DNA of 64,000 nt, taken from positions 1-64,000 of the forward strand of contig DQGD01000014.1 in the NCBI GenBank assembly GCA_003533505.1, written 5' to 3'. Below the pieces are notes generated by a model. That model ran no database searches. It was not told where the DNA came from and worked only from the letters and a program-made list of their open reading frames with translations. Below, in pieces: positions 8,632-17,198 of the stretch. The stretch is from Clostridiales bacterium. GTDB lineage: Bacteria; Bacillota; Clostridia; Christensenellales; Pumilibacteraceae. Both the position numbers and the translations under genes were made by a program. The stretch's first letter is position 1; each line of letters begins with the position of its first letter.

Positions 8632-9699
8632 ATGAAATTCAATATTGTCACCGTTCCCGGCGACGGAATAGGTCCGGACATTATTCGCGAGGCAATCGTG
8701 TCGCTTAACCGCGTGGGCGAGATTTACGGGCACGAATTCGCCTTCACCGAAAAGCCTGCCGGAGGTATCGCGATTGACACTTGCGGCTGTCCGCTTCCCG
8801 AGGACACCGTGGAGGCTTGCAAAAAGTCCGATTCCGTGCTGCTCGGCGCGGTGGGCGGACCCAAGTGGGACCACCTCGGCGGCAACGACAGACCGGAAAA
8901 AGCGCTGCTCGGGCTGCGCGGCGAGCTTAAACTGTTTGCCAACCTGCGCCCCGCGCTTCTTCACCGCCAGCTCAAAGACGCGTGTCCGTTAAAGCCGGAG
9001 ATTATCGGCGACAGCCTCGACATTCTGATAGTGAGAGAGCTGACGAGTGGGATTTACTTCGGCAAGCGCGGCAGAGTAGCCGAGGACAACTCCGCTTACG
9101 ACACCATGTACTATTCCGTGCCCGAAATCGAGCGCGTGCTGAGAGTGGGCTTCGACGCGGCGATGAAGAGAAGCAAGAAGGTGTGCGTGGTCGACAAGGC
9201 GAACATTCTCGAAACTTCGAGGCTGTGGCGCGAAGTCACGGCGAGAGTGGCAAAGGACTATCCCGAGGTCGAGTATTCGCACCTGTACGTCGACAACTGC
9301 TCGATGCAGCTCGTGCGCAACCCCAAGCAGTTCGACGTAATTATTACCACCAACATGTTCGGCGACATTCTGTCCGACGAGGCGAGCATGCTCACGGGTT
9401 CAATCGGCATGCTGGCTTCGGCTTCGCTGGGCGAAACTTCGCTCGGCATGTACGAGCCTATCCACGGCTCCGCGCCCGACATCGCCGGCAAGGACATCGC
9501 TAATCCCATCGCCACGGTGCTGAGCGCCGCAATGATGCTTCGCTATTCGTTCGGACTCGAAAAGGAAGCGCAGGCTATCGAAAAAGCCGTCGATAAAGTG
9601 CTCGACGAGGGCTACCGCACCGCCGACATTTACGAGGACGGCATGAAAAAGGTAGGCACGAGAAAAATGGGCGAGCTTATCGCCGCGGCAATAGAATAG
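8632..9699 (+). CDS. leuB: 3-isopropylmalate dehydrogenase
   Basis: 355 aa. It oxidises and decarboxylates 3-isopropylmalate with NAD and probably also 3-methylmalate in the citramalate route. GDGIGPDI near the N terminus, the substrate-binding RELTSGIYFG, and YEPIHGSAPDIAGKDIANPIA near residue 270 are diagnostic. AAGGAGAG precedes the start. The 205 bp before it show no hairpin or regulatory element I can name. ilvE follows after 60 bp. Confidence 0.97.
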   Translation: MKFNIVTVPGDGIGPDIIREAIVSLNRVGEIYGHEFAFTEKPAGGIAIDTCGCPLPEDTVEACKKSDSVLLGAVGGPKWDHLGGNDRPEKALLGLRGELKLFANLRPALLHRQLKDACPLKPEIIGDSLDILIVRELTSGIYFGKRGRVAEDNSAYDTMYYSVPEIERVLRVGFDAAMKRSKKVCVVDKANILETSRLWREVTARVAKDYPEVEYSHLYVDNCSMQLVRNPKQFDVIITTNMFGDILSDEASMLTGSIGMLASASLGETSLGMYEPIHGSAPDIAGKDIANPIATVLSAAMMLRYSFGLEKEAQAIEKAVDKVLDEGYRTADIYEDGMKKVGTRKMGELIAAAIE

Positions 9700-9759
9700 A
9701 GGGTTTACGGGCGCGGCGGCGCGAAGCCGTTACTCCGCATTAAAGGAGAGAATTTAACT

Positions 9760-10638
9760 ATGCAATACGTTTATCTTAACGGAGAGTTTGTGGAAAGCGA
9801 CAAGGCTGGCGTTTCGGTGTTCGACCACGGCGTGCTGTACGGCGACGGCGTGTTCGAGGGGATTCGCGCCTACGGCGGCAGGGTTTTCAGGCTGGGCGAG
9901 CACATAGACCGCATTTTCGCGGCGGCAAAGGCTATCGCGCTCGAAATCCCCATGACGAAAGCGGAGCTTGGCGCGGTCGTCGTGGCGACTTGCAAGAAGA
10001 ACGGGCTTACCGACTGCTATATCCGTCTGGTAATCACGCGCGGCAAGGGGAACCTCGGTATTTCGCCGATTAACTGCGAAAAACCCACCGTGTTCTGTAT
10101 CGCCGCCGGCATCAAGCTGTACACCGACGAGCAGTACGAAAAGGGCATGAGCGTGATTACGTCGGTGCAGCGCAGGAACAAGGCGACTATTGTCGACCCT
10201 CAAATCAAGTCGCTCAACTATCTTAACAATATCCTCGCGAAAATCGAGGCTAACTGCGCAGGCGCGGCGGAAGCGATTATGCTCAATCACGACGGCATAG
10301 TCACCGAAGCTACCGGCGACAATATCTTTATCGTCAAGAACGGCGAAATCCTTACGCCGCCCGTGTACGTCGGTATTCTGGACGGTATCACGCGCAGAAC
10401 GGTCATCGAAGCCGCGAAAAAAGAGGGCATTCCCGTCCGCGAAACCGAGTTTACCTTGTTCAACGTCTACAACGCCGACGAGTGTTTTCTGACGGGCACC
10501 GCCGCCGAGGCAATCGCCGTTACCAGCGTGGACGGCAGGACGATAGGCTCCGGCGTTCAGGGAGAGGTGACAAAGCGGATTCTCGCGGCATTCCGCAGAG
10601 CCGCTCATGACCCGGCGCTCGGCACCGAAATCAAGTAA
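9760..10638 (+). CDS. ilvE: branched-chain amino acid aminotransferase
   Basis: 292 aa, fold-type IV PLP enzyme of the short IlvE class. It transfers the amino group from glutamate to the three branched-chain keto acids. The PLP lysine is Lys150 in IKSLNYLNN; GVFEGIRAY lies near residue 28 and LTGTAAEAIAV near 245. AAGGAGAG precedes the ATG. D-amino acid transaminase has the same fold, but the setting supports IlvE. Confidence 0.95.
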   Translation: MQYVYLNGEFVESDKAGVSVFDHGVLYGDGVFEGIRAYGGRVFRLGEHIDRIFAAAKAIALEIPMTKAELGAVVVATCKKNGLTDCYIRLVITRGKGNLGISPINCEKPTVFCIAAGIKLYTDEQYEKGMSVITSVQRRNKATIVDPQIKSLNYLNNILAKIEANCAGAAEAIMLNHDGIVTEATGDNIFIVKNGEILTPPVYVGILDGITRRTVIEAAKKEGIPVRETEFTLFNVYNADECFLTGTAAEAIAVTSVDGRTIGSGVQGEVTKRILAAFRRAAHDPALGTEIK

Positions 10639-10649
10639 GGGGAGTAAGG

Positions 10650-10960
10650 TAAGGGGCACTGTTGCCCACTATTGTCCTACATTTTTGAAAGGACTGAAAT
10701 TACTTTTATTTTTGGGTAGATAGGCTAGTTTTAATAGCGCGGCTGTAATTATAGCTGATAGGATATAGTACTACTTTTTTTCAAGCGAAGAAAAAAAGTA
10801 GCAAAAAAAGTCGTCGGGGACACTTGCGGCTGTGTCCCCGAACCCCCGCAACGCTTTTAAGGTCGGAAACGGGGAATAGCTTGTGTATCGCGTGACTAAC
10901 GCTAGGTTGGTTAGGTCGGGAACAAAGTACAGCAACTGCACCGCGTGACTAGCGTGGGGT
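10650..10960 (+). repeat. dispersed structured repeat, copy R3
   Basis: Lies between ilvE and ilvD. It has a degraded first hairpin (GGGCA/TGCCC near 10655), the shared TAGTTTTAATAGCGCGGCTG segment, hairpin 2 (10771-10801) and hairpin 3 (10816-10839), then two CCGCGTGAC-type units. Modules B and C are absent, so this is a shorter version. No gene is seen. Confidence 0.82.
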
Positions 10961-11012
10961 ATTATAAAAATTTACAGGCAAGCAATCCTAATATAAAAAC
11001 GGAGAAACAGGC

Positions 11013-12671
11013 ATGAACAGCGATAAAATCAAGACAGGAACGGACAAAGCGGCGCATCGCTCGCTGATGAAGGCGCTCGGGTGGACGGACGACGAAATCC
11101 GCAAGCCGCTTGTGGGCGTGGTCTGCGCTCAGAGCGAGATTATCCCGGGGCACACGCACCTTACGGAAGTAGCGCGTGCGGTCAAGGAGGGCGTAATCGC
11201 CGCCGGCGGCAACCCGGTGGTCGTGCCTGCCATCGGCGTTTGCGACGGCATAGCGATGGGGCACGAGGGCATGAAGTACTCGCTTGTCACGCGCGAGCTG
11301 ATTGCCGACTCTGTGGAGTGCCTGGCCCGTGCTCACGCGTTCGACGCGATGGTGCTTGTGCCCAACTGCGACAAGATAGTGCCCGGCATGCTTATGGGCG
11401 CGCTTCGGGTGAATATCCCGTCGATTGCGGTAGCAGGCGGCGCGATGCTGAACGGCTACGCCTGCGGCAAAAAAATTTCGCTGTCGGACATGTTCGAGGC
11501 GGCAGGCGCGGTGACGTCGGGCAGAATGACCGAGGAGGAGCTTCATGAGTATGAAAACAACGCTTGCCCCACCTGCGGCTCGTGCTCGGGTATGTTCACC
11601 GCCAACAGCATGAACTGCATGACGGAAGCAATCGGCTTTGCGCTATGCGGCAACGGCAGCGTGCCGGCGGTGTTTTCCGAGAGAATACGGCTTGCAAAAG
11701 AAACGGGCAAGGCGGTTATGGAAGCGTTGCGGCGCAATATCCGTCCTCGCGATATTTTCACCGCCGCGGCGTTTAAGAACGTTATCGCCGCCGACATGGC
11801 GCTCGGGTGCAGCACCAACACCGCGCTCCACCTGCCTGCAATCGCTCACGAGGCAGGAGTGCCGCTCACGATTTTCGACTTCAACGAGGTGAGCGAGCGC
11901 GTGCCGAACCTCTGTAAGCTCGCGCCGGCAGGCAAGCATTTCATGGAGGACTTGTACTACGCCGGCGGCGTGTACGCCGTGATGAACGAGCTTCTGGAAG
12001 CAGGGCTTATAGACGGCGAGCTCGTCACCGTTACGGGCAAAACGATAGGCGAGAGCGTAAAGGGCGCGCGCGTCAAAAACGCGGAGGTCATTCGCCCCAT
12101 AACCGACCCTTACTCGAAAACGGGCGGACTTGCGGTGCTTCGGGGCAATCTCGCGCCCGACGGCTGTGTGGTCAAGCGCAGCGCGGTTGCGCCGGAAATG
12201 CTGGTAAACCGCGGCACGGCAAAGGTTTTCGACGGCGAGGACGAGGCGATAGCGGCGATTACGGGCGGCAAAATCAAGCCCGGCGACGTGGTAGTCATTC
12301 GCTATGAGGGACCGAAAGGCGGTCCGGGCATGCGCGAAATGCTGATGCCCACCGCGACGATTGCCGGCATGGGGCTGGACAAGACCGTCGCGCTCATCAC
12401 CGACGGCAGGTTTTCGGGAGCGACGAGGGGCGCGAGCATAGGTCACGTTTCGCCCGAAGCCGCGGCAGGCGGTCCGATAGGGCTCGTCCGCGACGGCGAT
12501 ATAATCGCTATCGACATGAACGATTATTCGATTACGCTCGAGGTTTCGTCCGACGAGCTCGAGCGGCGCAGAAAGGACTTCAAACCCGTGGTTAAACCCG
12601 TTTCGGGCTACCTTGGGCGGTATGCAAAGCTCGTTTCGTCCGCCGACAAGGGCGCGATTTTCGAGGACTGA
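11013..12671 (+). CDS. ilvD: dihydroxy-acid dehydratase
   Basis: 552 aa. It dehydrates the dihydroxy acids to keto acids of valine and isoleucine and is a Fe-S enzyme. Cys119 in PNCDK and Cys191 in CPTCGSCSGMF are the expected cluster ligands. GPKGGPGMREML and GRFSGATRG occur near the C terminus as in the family. Phosphogluconate dehydratase is a relative but is longer and less likely here. An ATG with AACGGAG before it sets the start. ilvB follows after 51 bp. Confidence 0.96.
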   Translation: MNSDKIKTGTDKAAHRSLMKALGWTDDEIRKPLVGVVCAQSEIIPGHTHLTEVARAVKEGVIAAGGNPVVVPAIGVCDGIAMGHEGMKYSLVTRELIADSVECLARAHAFDAMVLVPNCDKIVPGMLMGALRVNIPSIAVAGGAMLNGYACGKKISLSDMFEAAGAVTSGRMTEEELHEYENNACPTCGSCSGMFTANSMNCMTEAIGFALCGNGSVPAVFSERIRLAKETGKAVMEALRRNIRPRDIFTAAAFKNVIAADMALGCSTNTALHLPAIAHEAGVPLTIFDFNEVSERVPNLCKLAPAGKHFMEDLYYAGGVYAVMNELLEAGLIDGELVTVTGKTIGESVKGARVKNAEVIRPITDPYSKTGGLAVLRGNLAPDGCVVKRSAVAPEMLVNRGTAKVFDGEDEAIAAITGGKIKPGDVVVIRYEGPKGGPGMREMLMPTATIAGMGLDKTVALITDGRFSGATRGASIGHVSPEAAAGGPIGLVRDGDIIAIDMNDYSITLEVSSDELERRRKDFKPVVKPVSGYLGRYAKLVSSADKGAIFED

Positions 12672-12722
12672 CAAAAAACAACCGAAACTTTTATCTACTT
12701 TGACTTTACAGGAGAACAGACT

Positions 12723-14396
12723 ATGACCGGAGCGGAAATCATTATAAACTGTCTTATCGAGCAGGGCGTGGACGTCGTGTTCGGCTACCCCGGCGGAACG
12801 ATTCTCAACGTTTACGACGCGCTGTTTAAGAGCGGCAAAATCAAGCACTACCTCACGGCTCACGAGCAGGGAGCGGCGCACGCCGCCGACGGTTACGCGC
12901 GCGCAACGGGAAAGACGGGCGTGTGCTTCGCCACCAGCGGACCGGGCGCTACCAACCTCGTCACGGGCATAGCGACGGCGTACATGGACTCGTCGCCGAT
13001 GGTCGCAATCACCTGCAACGTCGCCTCGGGACTGCTCGGGCGCGACTCGTTTCAGGAAGTGGACATCACCGGCATCACCATGCCGATTACCAAGCATAAC
13101 TACATCGTGCCGAGCGTGGAAAAACTAGCCGACATTATCCGCGAAGCGTTTTACATCGCAGGCAGCGGCAGAAAGGGACCCGTGCTTATCGATATTCCGA
13201 AGGACGTGACCGCAGCCGAGTGCGACTATGTGCCGCAGCCGCCGCGAGAGATAAGACCCGAGGCGGACTTTACCGAAGCGGATGTCAGGGCGGCGGCAAA
13301 GCTGATAAACTCGGCAAAACGCCCGTTTATCATTTCCGGCGGCGGCGTGATTGCCGCAGAAGCGGAAGAGGAGATAAAGCTGCTCGCGCAAACGCTCAAC
13401 GCGCCCGTCGCATGCACGTTTATGGGCTTGGGCGGCTACGATACCGCCGCGCCCGAGTACACGGGCATGATCGGCATGCACGGCACCAAGGCGTCCAACG
13501 AGGGCGTCAACGCCTGCGATGTGCTGATTGCCGTGGGCACGCGCTTTTCCGACCGCGTGCTGTCGGACGCGAAAAAGTTTGCGGCGAACGCAAAAATCGT
13601 GCATATCGACATCGACCCTGCGGAAATCCGCAAGAACGTCGGCTGCGCGGTGTCGCTCACGGGCGACGCGAAGCTCGCGCTGAGCTCGCTCATTCCGCAC
13701 CTTAAACAAAAGCGCAACGCCGAGTGGCTCGGGCTTATCGAGAGCTTTAAGAGCGAATTCCCGAAAATGGACGAGGACGGGCGCGGACTCAACCCCGAGT
13801 ACGTCCTGAGGAAAATCGACGAAAGCACGGGCGGCGAGGCGATTATCGTCACCGAAGTCGGTCAGCACCAGATGTGGGCAGGGCAGTTTATGCGCCACGC
13901 GTTTCCGCGTTCGTTCCTCTCCAGCGGCGGCTTGGGTACGATGGGCTTCGGCACCGGCGCGGCTATGGGCGCAAAGGTGGGCGTGCCCTCTCGCCCCGTG
14001 ATTTCGATTGCCGGCGACGGTTGCTTCCGCATGAACTGCAACGAGCTGTCGACGATTAGCCACTACGGGATTCCCGTGATAATCGTCGTCATGAACAACG
14101 GCACGCTGGGCATGGTGCGGCAGTGGCAAACGCTGTTCTACGGCGAACGCTACTCCGAAACCACGCTCGACCGCGGTCCCGACTTCAAAAAGCTCGCCGA
14201 AGCGTACTTCGTCGACGGCTATACCGCGTCTACCAAAGCGGAGTTCGACGAGGCTATCGCCGCCGCGCTCGCTAAAGGCGCGCCTGCCGTCATCGACGCA
14301 CACATCGACATCGACGAGTTCGTCCTCCCCATGGTCAGCCCCGGCAAGCCTATTTCGGAAATCATCACCCAAAACGTTAAAAGAAAAGGGCGGTAA
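12723..14396 (+). CDS. ilvB: acetolactate synthase large (catalytic) subunit
   Basis: 557 aa, thiamine-diphosphate enzyme that joins two pyruvates, or pyruvate with 2-oxobutyrate. The catalytic Glu48 is in AHEQGAAHAADGYAR; the cofactor motif starts at GDG near residue 431 and ends in VVMNN. The FAD-region motif RFSDRV is also visible. It is the last biosynthetic gene of the locus, far from its regulatory subunit ilvN. Its stop TAA lies in the loop of the GGGCG/CGCCC hairpin that opens repeat R4. Confidence 0.96.
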   Translation: MTGAEIIINCLIEQGVDVVFGYPGGTILNVYDALFKSGKIKHYLTAHEQGAAHAADGYARATGKTGVCFATSGPGATNLVTGIATAYMDSSPMVAITCNVASGLLGRDSFQEVDITGITMPITKHNYIVPSVEKLADIIREAFYIAGSGRKGPVLIDIPKDVTAAECDYVPQPPREIRPEADFTEADVRAAAKLINSAKRPFIISGGGVIAAEAEEEIKLLAQTLNAPVACTFMGLGGYDTAAPEYTGMIGMHGTKASNEGVNACDVLIAVGTRFSDRVLSDAKKFAANAKIVHIDIDPAEIRKNVGCAVSLTGDAKLALSSLIPHLKQKRNAEWLGLIESFKSEFPKMDEDGRGLNPEYVLRKIDESTGGEAIIVTEVGQHQMWAGQFMRHAFPRSFLSSGGLGTMGFGTGAAMGAKVGVPSRPVISIAGDGCFRMNCNELSTISHYGIPVIIVVMNNGTLGMVRQWQTLFYGERYSETTLDRGPDFKKLAEAYFVDGYTASTKAEFDEAIAAALAKGAPAVIDAHIDIDEFVLPMVSPGKPISEIITQNVKRKGR

Positions 14397-14935
14397 TTCG
14401 CCCCACAAGCCCGAATTTTTAAGTAGCATTTGTTTTAAATTTTTTAGATAAGGTAGAAAGGGTTAGTTTTAATGATGCGGCTGTAATTATAGCTGATAGA
14501 AAGAAATAATCTACTTTTTTCAGGTGACGAAAAAAGCTAGCTCAACGATAATCGTGACCGATTATTTTTACCGACAAAAATCAACGATTTCATCGGTAAA
14601 CTCCCTAGTAGTACGTTGGCGTACAACGTCGGTCGTTTACCTTGAACTAATTGATTTTTGTCAGGTAAAAACGCGCGCGCCGCAAAGAGCGGATTTTGCG
14701 ATGATTTTAGCCGAGGGACTGCGACGGCGTACCGGGTGTACGTCCAGCAGGCACACGGGTAAAAGCGCGAAAAATCCGCCATTGCGGTAATCGGTAATGA
14801 TAATCGTTGAGCTTGAAAAAGTCATTGGGGGACACTTGCGGCTGTGTCCCCCTAATCCCCCCGCAACGCTTTAAATGTCGCGACTGGATAACAGTAACTG
14901 CATCGCGTGACATACGCAAGTGTGAAAAAACCGAA
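14388..14935 (+). repeat. dispersed structured repeat, copy R4 (interrupted)
   Basis: Begins with GGGCG/CGCCC (14388-14403) around the ilvB stop, then the shared TTAGTTTTAATGATGCGGCTG segment and the left arm of hairpin 2. Hairpin 2 is broken by the 275-bp element at 14539-14813; the copy resumes at AAAAAGTCATTGGGGG with hairpin 3 and a CATCGCGTGAC unit. It faces copy R5 tail to tail. Confidence 0.82.
14539..14813. mobile_element. MITE-like palindromic insertion in R4
   Basis: The 26-bp terminal inverted repeats (14539-14564 and 14788-14813) match at 23 of 26 positions; both ends read AGCTCAACGAT inward. A second inner inverted repeat pairs 14565-14584 with 14651-14671, and a third, weaker one lies near 14685 and 14766. 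It carries no gene; the short open frames are not protein-like. It interrupts hairpin 2 of an otherwise recognisable repeat, so it arrived later. I see no clean target duplication. Confidence 0.75.
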
Positions 14936-14939
14936 TGAC

Positions 14940-15219
14940 CCTGCGTTTGTCACGCGGCACACTAGCTATACATTGTTCCCGACCTTAAAGGAATTGCGGG
15001 GTCCGGGACACAGTCGATAGTGTCCCGGCGACTTTTTTGCTTCTTTTTTCTTCGTTTGAAAAAAGAAGAGCTTTTACTCGCTAATAAAACTACCGTTTCA
15101 CTATTAAAACTATACTATCTGCCACAACTACTAATAAAAAGAAAAAATAGCGTTACCTGCTTTAACGCAAAATAACGCTACTTGATAAATTGGGGGCAAA
15201 TGGGGCGAATTACCGCCCC
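14940..15219 (-). repeat. dispersed structured repeat, copy R5 (inverted)
   Basis: Reading the minus strand from 15219: hairpin 1 GGGGCGG/CCGCCCC type (15202-15219), hairpin 2 CTTCTTTTTTC/GAAAAAAGAAG (15040-15068), hairpin 3 GGGACAC/GTGTCCC (15003-15026), then the AAGGTCGGGAACA and CTAGTG-CGCGTGAC part seen in R1. In hairpin 2 both arms differ from other copies but still pair. 14397-15374 holds only R4, R5 and the next promoter. Confidence 0.8.
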
Positions 15220-15300
15220 GTATAAAAATTGTATAAAGTTGCTGTGTGTTTTTGGTTTTATATTCAGCAACTTTTTCCTATAAATTTTGGGGGAATGGGG

Positions 15301-15330
15301 TTGACAAACGGAGCGGTAACGCGGTAAAAT
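15301..15330 (+). promoter_or_regulatory. promoter of the ABC exporter genes
   Basis: TTGACA (15301-15306) and TAAAAT (15325-15330) with an 18-bp spacer; the start of transcription would be about 35 nt before the ATG. Confidence 0.7.
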
Positions 15331-15374
15331 AATCGAACATTACGGAGAGGCGAACCTACGGGAGGTCGGAGCTC

Positions 15375-17198
15375 ATGGAGAATAAACGACGAGGCGTAAT
15401 AGCGCGAACTTATCCGTTTTTCAAAAAGAATATATGGGGTTTCTGGGCGGCGTTTTTCTGCATGCTGATGATGTCGCTGGCGAGTACGCTGTTGCCGCAG
15501 ATACCGCAGCTTATTATCGACAGAATAGTAAACCCGGCTCTCGGCAGCGAGCCGGTGTACAGCGACAGCAACGTTTTCTCGTGGCTTATCGCAGGCTACG
15601 CCGCCGACGATTACGTAGGCATGCTCGCGGTAATGCTGATAGCGATGGCGGTAATGCTGCTCGTCAAATACCTGTCGCATTATCTGCGCTGGAACATATC
15701 GCACCCCACGATGATAAAGGGCGAAAACAGAGCGCGCGACTTCGCGTTCGAGCGCATGCTGCGCCAGAGTCCGCTCGTGCTCGGGAATTATACGGCAGGC
15801 GACCTTCTGAACGTGACCAACAACGACCCTACGGCAATCAAAGACTTGTACGTCCATTTTGTGCCGTTCCTGCTCGATTCGATAGTGTCGATGCTGCTGG
15901 CGATGTTCTTTCTGGTGCGAATCAATCCGCTTTTGGCGGTAATCCCCGTGATTATGGGCATAGTCACGGCGTGCCTCGTGCGCGGCTATAACAAGACGCT
16001 TCGGAAAAAGTACAACGTGATTCGTCAGGGTAACGTCGAGCTCAACAGTTATGTGCAGGAGAACATAAACGGCGTGCGCGTCATTCGCGCCTACGCCACC
16101 GAAGCCGACGAAATCAAGCGGTTTACGAAATACAACGACGCGTTTATGAACAACTACGTCGACCTTGCCCGAACCACGTCGAAGTACACGATGATTTTTA
16201 CTATTCTCGGCGAAATGGTGGGCGTGCTGTCGATAATCGTCGGCATAATGCTGGCGACGCGCGGCGCGCTCAGCGTGGGCGAGTTCGCGACGTTCACGTC
16301 CTATTGCTTCACGATAAACGGCTGTATAGTGCGTGTGGTGGGGCAGATAGGAAACATTCAGAACGGCGTGGTGTGCGCCAAGCGTTTCTTCGAGTTTGCG
16401 GACAGACCCCTGCTTGTGGCTGCGCCCGAAAACCCCGTACCCGTGCCCGAAAAACCGACAATCGCCATGAAGAACGCCTGCATGCGCTTCGGCGCGGAGG
16501 GCGACAGGCTGAAAAACGTGACGGTGGAAATCCCCTACGGCAAGCGCGTTGGCATTATGGGCAAGACGGGTTCGGGCAAGTCCGTGTTCATGAAGCTTTT
16601 GACGCGGCTTTACGACTGCACTTCGGGCGAAGTTACGCTTGACGGCATAAACGTCAGGAGTTTCGAGCCCGACGAGCTCAGAAGAGCGTACTCGGTAGTC
16701 ACGCAGGACGTGTTCCTGTTCTCCGAGAGCGTGAGGAACAATATCGCGATGTACGACGAGAGCGCCCCGGACGAGAAAATCCGCGCGGCTGCGGCGGACG
16801 CATGCGTCGATAAATTCGTTGACTCGCTGGACAACGGCTACGACACGATAGTGGGCGAAAAAGGTCTGGGACTGAGCGGCGGACAAAAGCAGCGCGTTTC
16901 GATTGCAAGAGCGCTACTTAAGGACGCGCCGATAATACTCCTCGACGACTGCACCTCCGCGCTTGACTATGAAACCGAGCGCGAGATAACCGAAAATCTT
17001 TACCGCGACTACGGCGACCGCACCACGATAATTTCCTCTCACCGCGCAGGCAGCGTGGCGCATTGCGACGAGATACTGTACTTCGAGGACGGCGAAATCG
17101 TCGAGCGCGGCACTCACGCCGAGCTTATGGCGTTGAAGGGCAGGTACTGCGAGATTTTTACCGAGCAGGAAGCGCTGAAAGAGGAGGAGCTGGGCTGA
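15375..17198 (+). CDS. ABC exporter half-transporter with degenerate ATP site
   Basis: 607 aa with an N-terminal six-helix exporter membrane domain (about 20-330) and a C-terminal ATPase. Walker A GKTGSGKS starts near residue 396; the signature is LSGGQKQRVSIARA; Walker B is IILLDDCTSALD. Asp525 stands where the catalytic Glu should be, the pattern of the non-canonical half of heterodimeric exporters such as TM287/TM288 or LmrCD. Its stop overlaps the start of the next gene, which has the canonical Glu. The substrate is unknown; lipids, peptides or drugs are possible for this family. Confidence 0.92.
   Translation: MENKRRGVIARTYPFFKKNIWGFWAAFFCMLMMSLASTLLPQIPQLIIDRIVNPALGSEPVYSDSNVFSWLIAGYAADDYVGMLAVMLIAMAVMLLVKYLSHYLRWNISHPTMIKGENRARDFAFERMLRQSPLVLGNYTAGDLLNVTNNDPTAIKDLYVHFVPFLLDSIVSMLLAMFFLVRINPLLAVIPVIMGIVTACLVRGYNKTLRKKYNVIRQGNVELNSYVQENINGVRVIRAYATEADEIKRFTKYNDAFMNNYVDLARTTSKYTMIFTILGEMVGVLSIIVGIMLATRGALSVGEFATFTSYCFTINGCIVRVVGQIGNIQNGVVCAKRFFEFADRPLLVAAPENPVPVPEKPTIAMKNACMRFGAEGDRLKNVTVEIPYGKRVGIMGKTGSGKSVFMKLLTRLYDCTSGEVTLDGINVRSFEPDELRRAYSVVTQDVFLFSESVRNNIAMYDESAPDEKIRAAAADACVDKFVDSLDNGYDTIVGEKGLGLSGGQKQRVSIARALLKDAPIILLDDCTSALDYETEREITENLYRDYGDRTTIISSHRAGSVAHCDEILYFEDGEIVERGTHAELMALKGRYCEIFTEQEALKEEELG

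Noticed and set aside
11643..13097. 484-codon minus-strand frame across ilvD/ilvB
   Set aside because: Spans two real genes and their gap on the other strand; no start signal or motif.
14524..14790. Small open frames inside the MITE-like element
   Set aside because: They cross the inverted repeats, occur on both strands and have no ribosome site or family likeness.
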